A stretch of DNA of 64,000 nt from the NCBI GenBank assembly GCA_964036155.1, contig OZ038422.1, positions 68,471,201-68,535,200 of the forward strand, written 5' to 3'. The notes beneath the pieces are model-generated. The model did not search any database. It was not told the origin of the DNA and saw only the letters and a program-made list of their open reading frames with translations. Below, piece after piece: positions 38,031 to 48,013 of this stretch; the stretch's first letter is position 1, and each line of letters begins with the position of its first letter. Source of the stretch: Diploscapter coronatus. Its lineage: Eukaryota; Nematoda; Chromadorea; Rhabditida; Rhabditidae. The position numbers and the translations under genes are program-made.

Positions 38031-38694
38031 TCAACCCGTCGTTTCTGCCAATCGAATTCGATAATAGGCCTGTGTTTCCCTGCTTCGCAGTGTACAAAAA
38101 TCGGCACATTCATTTTGACTCATGAAACGATTCTCGTTACCGCCGCAATTCTGTGAAAATGACGAATCATTCAAGGAAAGGAACGGACAGAAAGGAGGAA
38201 GTAAATGGAAGAAAGACGACTTTACCTGAACTCCAAATGGATAACAACTCCCTGTCACAGCGTCGAAATAGAAATTCGTATCCAAATCAACGTCCAATAA
38301 ATTTTCCGATTTCAATCCATCTTCACACAACCCAGAATCTAGATTAGCAAAGGTGACGATAGAATTGGAAATGGCGAAAACTTTCTCTCTCTAGAATGAC
38401 TTTCCAGTGAAAGTCACGTTAGAATTGGCTATCGATTTTCTTAGTTCCTTTAAATAAAATGCGAATTCGACTATGTTTTGTTCAGAATTTCGTCACTACT
38501 TTTACCAGAAATGAATTTTTTCATAACTAGGAATTAAAATTCTGAACAGTTACGTCCATAGATCTACAATATCCCTGACCTGGCGGTAGGTAGCATATAG
38601 GCGGATAGGTTTGTGTTGAAGTAAACACGGGTGGAGGGGGCAGTCGAGTAGCACTTATTTGGGAGAAAAACAACTGCATTAGGAGCACAAGCAT
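38031..38694 (-). CDS. Small secreted Kunitz-like protein
   Basis: Three exons on the minus strand (38694-38568, 38338-38226, 38150-38031) encode 119 residues. ATG at 38694 lies four bases behind a CCCTTTCAG acceptor, a likely spliced-leader site. It opens a signal peptide, MLVLLMQLFFSQISA. One domain follows with six cysteines: CYLPPGQG, GLC, then FYFDAVTGSC, NCGGNEN, NEC and DFC. Spacings after the third cysteine (7, 12 and 3 residues) match the BPTI/Kunitz family, and FYFDAVTGSC-YPF-CGGNENRF is its core. The first two loops are longer than usual, and Glu follows the second cysteine where trypsin inhibitors have Lys or Arg. Trypsin inhibition is therefore doubtful, and the target is unknown. 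Confidence 0.8.
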
Positions 38695-41600
38695 TGACCT
38701 GAAAGGGATGAAATGAGGATGAATGAATGGACGATAGCTAATGAACGAGGAAAAAACAAAGAAATCTATCCAATCGAAGTGATGGAAGATGCGATAAGAA
38801 AATGAGGAGAATAGAAGAAATTCAGAATTTTCTTTCAAAACTATCTATGATTTTGCCAAACTACATTTTATAAATATTTTATGTAAAGAGATTTTTAGGA
38901 TCGTTCTACCCTAACCTGCAGAAGACCTATCAGGTCCAGAAATGCGAAACTTTAGGAACAAAACCAACAAAAACTTGACAAGACTGTACAGAAGCTGTAC
39001 GAAAATAAGACAACACGAGACACAATGGCAGGAAGTGGAGAAAAAAGAATAAAAAAACAAAAAGAGGAGAGGAAACGAAACCGAGAAAGTTTTCAGGGCA
39101 AATGTATTGAAAAGGGCGGGAGAAAAGATGCAGAGAGAGGGCGGACGAAAATAAAGATGAAAGCGAGAGGGGAGGGAGGAGGAAGGGAGAGGAAAGGAAA
39201 GAAAAGGAAAGCATAACCGGATCGTAGCGCTCTGCCTGTGTCTCAAGTCAGAAGTCTCAATAGGTAACATTCCAACATTCAGATTTGCACAATCATCCAG
39301 TATCTGTTCGCGACACTTTCACATCTGTCATATCTCTTTGTGCATCTCTCGTCTTTCGGATTATCTCTTTGTCTTTGCACTTCTAACTGTAAGCTCTAAG
39401 CTGTTAGTTGTGAGCTGTTTGTTCAGTTGTTTGACTGTCTTTCTCGTGCCTTCCTGCTGCTTCTGCCTCTGGCATTTCCCATCCCCTCCTCACTCGCTAC
39501 TCTCACTTTTGTTAGTAAAATCGAATCGCAACGTCAACGAAAATTCTATACAAAGAATAAATCCATTAGCCGGAAAACCGTACTGACTATTCCCAGAGTC
39601 CGTTGGGAAAACAAGTAAAGATAAAAATAAAACGAGAACATTTACAGATAAATACTAATTTGACTTGCATCTTCAAGCATCAGCAAAATATTAGTTTTTC
39701 AGGCAAAAATCAAACACTCCTTTCTAAAAGCCAATATTTTCGTCGTTCGAATGCAAAAAAGCGAATTCCGCACAAAAATTGTACGAAAATCAGTTTCGCC
39801 TACGACTGTATTTACCGAAAGAAAAAATTAGACTGCATCCAAACTCAACTTGGAGGTAACTTTTCAAAGACACCTACGCAAGTAACGACTGCAAAAAATA
39901 GACTACAAACAATTCAAATTTTGAAACTAAAAATTAGTTCTAGGTAAAAGTTCAGACCAACTTTTGAAAATTATTAGTGATAAATGTTTAAACCAACTTT
40001 ATCAAAAACTTCGAAGGAAATCGGCCCTAGAATTACTATAAAGAAGACTATCTTACAACAGCATCAAATAAAAATTGTTTTAACTATTGTCGAAAATCGA
40101 CAGAGTTATACGAAATAAAAACACAAAAATTTATTCACTTTTTCAAGGAATTTTAATGGCCAAAATTAACAAATTGCCGACAAAACCCTTATGTTTGACG
40201 ACAGAACTCGTCTCTGGTCATTTTGAGCCAAAATTAGTAATTGTGGACGAAAAATTCGATTTCGGCTTGACAATCACCGAATTCAAATTTCGTGTACTCC
40301 TGGGATATGCGAATTTAGGCAAGACAAATAAAGCATTCAAAATTCTATTTGTTTAGAGCATGAAGATATTGAGATAATTCATAATGCGAGAAAAGTTCAA
40401 GACGGCTAGTCTTGGTTTTTAGATGATTATATTCCGTGTCAAGGCAATCATGACAATAGAATATTTCAGACCAGCAGTTTGTAAAATACGAATCAGTCTC
40501 ATTGCCGAATTATAAGACTTGGCCATTGTTGTTCTGCTTGGTGGCAACAAACCTCCTCTCTGATTCACCTAACATAGCTACGATACCTGTTTATGCAGTC
40601 ACAAGAAAAGATAAGAGAATGCCATAACTGCAAAGACGCCAAGCATCTAATCAGATAGACAGTCTTGTGGAAAGCAGTGCTGTAACATATGCAAGTCGAG
40701 ATAAAGAATAACGAATAGTGCAATTGGAACAGGATTAGAAACAGGTAAAGAGGGAAAGAGGATAAACGAGATATATGGAATGAATACCTGGCACAAGGAC
40801 AACTATGCAGTGAAAAGAGTGGAAGGACTGACTGAGCGACTGAATGACTGAGTGAATGACGGACTAATGTTTGTGGGTCAACCGATTGAAAGGGGAAAAG
40901 TAAGAGAGAATGAAGGGGAACGGAGATGGAGTGACCCAAATAAATGGAGGGAGGGAGTCAAACAGTCAAATAGTCACTCAGACTGCAATTGGTAAGCAAA
41001 ACAGAGGAGGGCTCAATCGAAGCGAAGCACGAGGATCTGAGTGAGAAGTGAGAAGAGCGAGAGCAAATAGCCCCTAGCCATAGATGGAGTGGGATTGAAA
41101 TCGATCAACACTAATAAACGAATGCGAATGAATCTGTGAAATTGCCTGCCTCGGGGCACAGAGTGTTTCACACCACCCCCTGCAGTTTGCCTATGAATGG
41201 CCTGCCTGCCTGCCCGACTGCTAATGCATGCAATGCTGCGCGGCAACAGCGACGACAGTTCAAAGGGAAACAACGAGTGAAAGCTGCTGCACAAATTGCC
41301 CGAATTACTGAAGGCAGAGAGAGAGAGGGAATCGATGCAAATCGAAAGTTCAAACGAGGAGAACGCGAATTGCAACAGCGCGTGGTGCTTTGAAGCCGAA
41401 CACAAAACTGGATGCAAAGCAAGACAACAGCCAAAATAATCCTCTAATGTTTGCAAATCTCCGAAAAGACAACAGCTTCTGAAGCATAAGCAGAAAAGAG
41501 TATACTCTACAGCTTTGCATGCGCATACACTTGACTGTACACATCCAAATCGAATTGCAAAGAGGATCACGAAAATGGATCTTCGCAACTATTTTAATGA

Positions 41601-43128
41601 ACAAAAGTTCAACACAAACAAGCGTGCGCAAGAATGGAAATTTGTAATTCCTCGAAAGGCTCATCTCTACTTTTATTTGCAATGAGATATTTACATTAGT
41701 AATGAGTCTACACGAAAGGAGGTTTCATTATTCGCATTTCCTTGTGATACAAACTATTGAGCTTTGAGTAAACTATAGTTTCATTGAGCTCTTTTAATTA
41801 CGACAAGATGCTGATAGGTATATTCCAATTCATATGAATCTCCCAGTTTAAAACAGAGAACTCCTACTTCTTTCATGCTTGAGAGCATTCAATCATCATT
41901 TTCGCCCTATTCTCCACTCTTTCTAATATATTACATCGTCAGCTCGTTAATTATCGTGCTCCTTCCGTTATTTTGGCTTCTCTTAATTCTCGTGTCACAA
42001 ATTATGCCGAAGTCTTTTAGTTCGTCTTTTGCTAGATACCTAATCTCTCATGTGTAATTAGCTCCGAACTAGACCAAAATGGTTCCTTAACTCCGCCCTT
42101 TAGATTCGTTAAATTCCATTTGTCTTGTGGCCTATTTAAATTGCTAGAAGAGATACTTTTGCAAGGAATTTCGATTAAGGCATCATTTCAGGGCTGAGCT
42201 CTTCATTCCTTCCCCTCCTTATTCACTCCTTCATTCTTCAGCGCGTTTGTGCATGCAATGTTTTGACTGGTTAGAAGCGTGACTGGTTCAATCCAATTCC
42301 AACCAAATGGCAGGAGCACTGCTTTTGGATCTCTAGCCTTTCCTTGCTCACAAAGCCGGATACTTCCGGCAAAATATCTTCCTAACTTACATTTTGTGTT
42401 ATGAAATTTCCTGATATTTGTTGATTTCGTTCGTTTTGATTAACGAAACGATAATGGAAGTTATATTTGACGAATAATACCCACTGCATTTCTTTTTCTG
42501 AAAATTCTGCGAAAGTTTACCTAGAACCGTCAAATTATATGTTGATTGGTGCACAAAAACCTAAAAATATTTTTATCGTTGCATTTTAGGATAATAATTT
42601 TCTCATAATATTTCATATCCCATCATCATTTTCATCTCTTCTAGCGGAAAAATTCTCGAGACACTCGAATATTTCCAGAGCAGCTGCAATTTTGTATACT
42701 TATACGTAGATGAGTGGGACTGGCTATAGGTTAACTCCGAAATATAAATATCAACATCACCCAATGAATTAGATGACTCGTACTCTCTTCTGACATCACT
42801 TATCTCAATTTTTCATTACTTCAGGTGCATTTTTTCATTCACATCATTTTTCCCTACCAATTTTAGTAGTTTCATGTTATTCCGTTTCCCAATTCGGGCT
42901 ACCTACTTATCGCTTTGTTGTTTCTTCGAAATTTCTATGTTACATAAGATTTCCCCGTTCGAAGCTAATTATTTCAATGTTCGCACAATTCTAGTCTTTC
43001 GATTTCTCGCTGCTCTTCGTTCTATGAAGCTTTAGTGATCCCATTATAAATGAATATTTTATAAAATACCCTATTCTGATGAATACACCGTTTGAATATG
43101 AATGACTAATGTCAATAACTAATTTTAG
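38695..43128. other. Large intergenic region
   Basis: No gene could be supported over 4.4 kb. Purine-rich sequence fills about 39010-39215. A compositionally odd AC-rich segment with two open frames lies at 39603-40356. A GC-richer stretch at about 41010-41590 is open on both strands, probably by chance. The rest is AT-rich and unremarkable. Confidence 0.55.
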
Positions 43129-43141
43129 TTGCCAACTTGGG

Positions 43142-43455
43142 ATGCGACTTCTGGCAGTATTATTCGTTTGGTGTCTTTCGGCCGTATTTGCCTATTCAAG
43201 GTTTGGACCCGCAAAATCGTCGACACCATCAGTTGAAAAACCATCACAACAACAGTAAGAATTTAAAGCCAAGATGGGACAAACAAGTGTGTATTTCCAG
43301 AATGAGCATAAACGAACAAATGCTGCGGAAAGAGCCTATCCAATATTATGGTCGATTTAGGCGAGTTTATGGTATTGGAAAGCATTTCACTTTCATTATG
43401 TTTCAGGAGCGGATCGGATGACATCTTGAGCAGATACCTTAGTGCCGCTTATTAA
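43142..43455 (+). CDS. Small secreted peptide gene (candidate)
   Basis: ATG at 43142 lies 13 bases after a TTTTAG acceptor and starts a strong signal peptide, MRLLAVLFVWCLSAVFA, followed by YSRFGPAKSSTPSVEKPSQQ. The first exon ends at 43254 before a consensus donor (GTAAGA); the next acceptor (TTTCCAG) is at 43300 and a last exon begins at 43407. The frame of exon 2 is ambiguous. The phase predicted by the best donor gives MSINEQMLRKEPIQYYG; another gives NEHKRTNAAERAYPILWSG and joins a longer end, SGSDDILSRYLSAAY. The product would be about 65-85 residues. Length, signal peptide and scattered basic sites suit a neuropeptide-like or antimicrobial-like precursor, but no family is recognised. 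Confidence 0.5.
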
Positions 43456-43790
43456 TTCGTTAGACACTATCCCATTTTTATCGATAAATAAATAAATGAT
43501 TTTTTGTTTGATTTTAAAAAAATACTTCTGTCTAAATGAATAACATAGATGAATGAAGAGTCGTTGTTTTGAATGTGCAATGACAATTTCTATTTTTATA
43601 TCGAACAGCGTAAAAGGTAGTAAGGGAAGGGTGGAAAGAGAATGTCCTGATGTCCTTATGGCCTGTTGATACGACTGATAAGGCGCAATAAGCAGAGGAG
43701 CAAGCCGGCAGAGTGGAAAGGGGAAGGAAGGGACAAGCCCCATATCGACTGGACGCTCCGTTGTTGTTTTCGCAATACTCACGTTAGAAA

Positions 43791-46700
43791 ATGCGGCTCT
43801 ATATTCTCTTATTTGGCATAATTGGTCTAGCTTCTCTTGTAAGAATGCATGAACAACCCTTCGTGTAAACTGATAATTCAGGCATCTGGCAGCGTTTTGT
43901 CGTGGGCCTACAATAAAGCACTCCCCAGGTAAGGATGGCTGGTATTGCCAAGATCAATCAATAAAGAATTAATAAGTACAGAAAAATATAAAATGACCAT
44001 TGTGAATTTTGAAATTAGAGTCAGCATCATTTTCTAAATGATTGGCATGTAGTTCGACCAGCTGCAAATGATAAACTGATTTTCTAGGCATAAAATCCTC
44101 CATTCTTCTTCTTCTTCAATTTTGATCGATTTTGGGCAATAATTTAAATGAACTGGAAGAACTCTAGTGATTCATTATACTTATTCAGCTATAGTCATTA
44201 ATTGAAAAGTGTTATTCAAATTCATGCAAGAAAATCGTTCCTACCAGCGAATTTTGAGTGTTTTCAACTGGTCACTGATCAGTGCAGTAATTTTATTCAA
44301 CTGTGCTTCACTTTTTGAGAAATTTTTAATATTGTGAAAAGGTCCATGAATCATTCGGACGCCTTCCTCCCGGAACCTCTTAACGCGAATTTGCTTCCGG
44401 GAACAAGCACGCGAAACTTTCATAAGCTTCGTGGATCTGAGCATTGATATTTCAGGGCTCGACGAAGTGGCGAGCATCAGCATCACTATGACAAATGGCT
44501 CACGAAGGAGCAAATTGCTGAACTTGAAAAGGTAATTTCTTTTTTATATTTCATCATCACGCCTATTTTTTTTATTTCAGCTCAAAGATGATAAGGAAGC
44601 TTGGCGCGATAAAGTGATGGAACTTTATGGTAAACTGCCTGCTGAAACGAAGGCCGAATGGGATCCTGTGTATAGGAAAATGTGCTATTCATGGGTTGAA
44701 AAGGTCGAGTAAATTTGGAAGAAATTACGAAGAAAACTCGTTGTGATGAACGTAAATCCACTTTAGGTTGTTAGCGCAGAGGAACTAAACGAGTTCAATG
44801 CTTTGAACGAGCATAAAAAATTCAATGAAATCAAGGAGAAACTCAACGTTTACAAGGAGAGACTGAACGAGGAGCACAAGAAAATGGTGGACCTGTGGGC
44901 GGTGAGATAATGCGGAAGACTTGTGTAGACGTGTTTTGGAGTTGACGTTTTTAGGACGCTTGTTCGAAATACCAGGAACCTAAACACAGGAGAAGAGACG
45001 TTCAGCAGCAAATTGAAAAACATCTCTCATGGCTCACACCCGACCAAAAAGCTGTAATTTTCGTTGAATTGCGGAAGAAATTTGAAAGCACTCTTTTAGG
45101 AAATCAAAAAGATGACTGATGAAGGCAAGCCACGATCGGAAATACAGCAGAAGTTGTTCAGCTTCATCGACAAAATGCCAGCGAACGAGGAGAAGGACAA
45201 AGCAAAGGATGAGACAGTCAAGGTGAAGCGGTGGACAAAAGTTGGGAATCAGGGCTGGACGAAATTTCGGGTGCGAGAGAACATCTTTTTCTCTGCTCAA
45301 TGCACGATCTCTACTCTTTGTCCTTTTTCTTGCTCATCTAAATTTCGTCCAACCCTGATTCCAAACTTTTGTCCGCCACTGTAAGTGGGTAATATTCAAG
45401 CTTTAAGTATTATTTGATTTTTAGCAATGCTACGCCTGGATGGAAAAGGTTGCGACCAAGAAGGAGATTGAAGACCTTCACAAACTGCATGAAGTCGACC
45501 ACGATGCCTGCAAGAAGAGAGTCCGAGAGATGATTGCCAAACTCGACCCCACAACTAAGGTATCATCCATCTTCGGCGAAGACAGACTAAGACAAAAATT
45601 CAAGAAAAGTCGTAAAAAAATTGGAATTTCAGCAAACAAGAGATGTGAATGTCACGCTTGTCGTAAAACTCGCTCATTACCGAAACTTTTTTAACTCGTT
45701 TGTTCTATTTTTGAAAGCAATAAGTCATTTCTATCAAGACAATCGCGAGAGAGATCTCGCATAATAGAGTACGGAGCTAGCGCAGTTTCAATACTGAACT
45801 AAAAACTTGCGACAATTCGCACGCATTCGTTGAATTCTAATTTTTACAACTTTTCTGCAATTTTTGGTTTTAGTCCATTTTCGCCTATTCATATATCGTG
45901 GGTATTTCCAGGCACTTGTCGAGAGGAGACTGCCGTTCTGTGAGAAACTTTGGTATGGAGATCATTCGAGTCATGAAGGCCATGGAGGACACGATCACCA
46001 CGCGCATCATCACCATAAAAGAAGACATGCCAAAAGACATCTGCACGTTGTCGAAAAGTACCTCGACTGGCTCAGTCCTCAGCAAATGGAATTCATCAAG
46101 GAGCTCGACAAGAACAACGACTTTGACAAAGTCGAAGAGAAGCTCACAGAATACTACAAAGCTCTTCCAGAAGCCAAGAGAAATGAAGTACGAGATAGCT
46201 TCAGGGTAAGTGAGACTCGTATCGTTAGAAAATTTAGTATTGCACTATAGGAACAATGCAAGAACTGGGCAAAAGAAGTCGCACTACCCGAGGAATGGGA
46301 GAACATCAAGAAGAAATACGATGCGAAGGTTTGACAACAAACTGCACATCTTTCATCAAACCAGTTCAGGATTATGGCGAGTTAAAGAAGTTGCTTGTAA
46401 CGCTCGAAGATCGTCTGACTGAAAATCAGAAGCACACGATCGAACATGCCCGATCCATATGCTTGAGAGTGTGGGGAATTGAAAAGGTCTAAAATAGTGA
46501 ATATATATTGGTCTTTTTACGATTGAGTCTTTCCTGTAGATTTGATTCTCTTAAAATAAAACGAATTCGACAGCCATTTGCTTTTTTTCTAGGAATGAAA
46601 ACAGGCATCGAAAAATCGCATTTGTACCTGTATAATTGCAATTTTTTTACTTTGTACTTGTCCCTTTCCAAAGTTAAGAAAACAAATTCATACCTGCACC

Positions 46701-47628
46701 TTGCCTGTGGACGTCCCTGCTTTTTCATAATCTTACAAAGAACGTGCCATTTGTGTGAAGAAGTTGTATCAAATTTGGATAGAAAACATCTACCGTTTCT
46801 TCCAGGAGATCTTTTGAAAAAATTACTTCGGACTAAGAAGAATAGTGTGAGATTTACAACCAACGCAGTCTCGCTGATGAGCAATATTCTTATTTCAAGT
46901 GCATTATTTTTGAATGAGAAAAATAAAGCAGGCTTCGAATAAACCTTGACCTCTCACTATTTCAACTCATCACATTGCAAGTCTTGCGGAAATTTTAAAA
47001 TCTTGATATAAAGAGACTTTCAGAGCATCATATCGCGAAGAAGAAGGGATAAACCAGTGATGCCTACGTTTGAAGAAATTAGCTCTAAGTACCTCAAATG
47101 GATGACTCCAGAACAATTGCATGAAATTTCCAAAAGCAAGGACAACAAGAATAAACTCTACGATAAGGTAAGTGCACAATCCACACTTCCATTAATCGAT
47201 TTATTAAAATTTTCAGGCTATGCAATATTTCGATCAGACAACCGGTGTTAAAAGGGAAGAAGCCAAAGAGCAACTTCAGGGTGAGAATCTTTGAAGATAA
47301 GTTTATAATTTCATAAATTAGGTGCCTGTCGAGAATACCTAACTTCACTTATTGGAATTGAAAACGTGTTAATATTAAGAAAAATTCTAGCGGAAGGAGC
47401 GACGGCCCAACAATTTCATGGAAAGGTCATCTTATTTAACGTTTTCTTTATAAAGATTCGGCCCATAGAAACTATATTGCTTCTTGCTTCATATTTTTCA
47501 AACCATCTTTTCAGCTCGATGAAATTGTGAAGGTGAACAATTTCGACGACGAAGTGAAGAAAAGAATCAAGCGAGTGGGCGATGGATGTATCAAATCATT
47601 CGGCTTGGACACGAAAAATACGCGATGA
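43791..47628 (+). CDS. npa-1: Nematode polyprotein allergen (NPA) precursor, four units
   Basis: Fifteen exons give 566 residues: 43791-43838, 43882-43928, 44456-44531, 44581-44703, 44767-44901, 44955-45053, 45100-45222, 45425-45559, 45912-46205, 46251-46328, 46370-46486, 47024-47167, 47217-47280, 47322-47425, 47515-47628. A signal peptide (MRLYILLFGIIGLASL) precedes four helical ABA-1/DVA-1-like units opening at YDKWLTKEQIAELEK, HLSWLTPDQKAEIKKM, YLDWLSPQQMEFIKEL and YLKWMTPEQLHEISKS. Each has the conserved Trp; cysteine pairs are visible in units 2-4. Basic furin-type sites separate them (ARR, RRR, AKR, RRRR). NPA units are secreted carriers of fatty acids and retinol, cut from a tandem precursor. 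Unit 2 ends in an unusual His-rich linker. Intron 7 is mostly a MITE. The ATG and TGA (47626-47628) are clear. Confidence 0.9.
45226..45381. mobile_element. Tc1-like MITE inside an NPA splice donor
   Basis: Near-perfect 40 bp terminal repeats are visible: left GCGGTGGACAAAAGTTGGGA, and the reverse complement of the right ACAGTGGCGGACAAAAGTTT, both continuing GAATCAGGGYTGGACGAAATTT in register. TA follows the right end directly, in the context CTG-TAAGTGGG. On the left the expected TA is TG. The element makes up most of the intron at 45223-45424. Confidence 0.88.
46487..47023. other. Long NPA intron with open frames on both strands
   Basis: This 537 bp intron separates exons 11 and 12 of the first NPA gene. 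It contains a plus-strand frame open over 46508-46942 (144 codons) and a minus-strand frame open over 46489-46884 (131 codons, very basic product). Neither product is recognised and no splice or start context favours either. A nested gene, a transposon remnant and chance are all possible. Confidence 0.4.
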
Positions 47629-48013
47629 TCAGGGCTTTCTCACAGTCAAATCATTCAATCGAAATGTGTATCTTTAGAATTCATTTATCGCACTTTGCAT
47701 TTTGAACGCTAGATGTGACAGATAAGAGATAAAAATGTGCATTTGTGTGTTTACGAAAAGTGATGCAATTTCCGATTTTCCGATGTCTGTATGCTGATTC
47801 AGTTGATAGTTTTGATAAGAGACGCAAGTGTGGGAGGCTGATTGTTGATATCGATTGCTTCTGTTTCTGCTAGTGCCGCTGTCTGTAATGTGACCCATCC
47901 CATCCCTTCCCTTCCCTCCATTCCCCCGTCCACATTCGCATGCCACTCATTCAGTCCTCCGTCCCTTCTCCTTCTCCTTCTTCTTTCGACTTTTTCCCGC
48001 CAGTTATCTTCTA
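47629..48013. other. Spacer between the two NPA genes
   Basis: The spacer is 385 bp. Its last part (about 47890-48000) is strongly pyrimidine-rich and ends TTTTTCCCGCCAG, 11 bases before the next ATG, which suits a spliced-leader acceptor. Confidence 0.6.

Noticed and set aside
41013..41588. 191-codon minus-strand open frame rich in Cys, Ser and Phe
   Set aside because: The opposite strand is also open over much of it, no family or splice context is seen, and the stretch is locally GC-richer so stops are rare. Probably chance.
42241..42320. Possible tRNA B-box-like string (GGTTCAATCC)
   Set aside because: No matching A box, acceptor stem or cloverleaf could be drawn around it. No tRNA was supported anywhere in the window.
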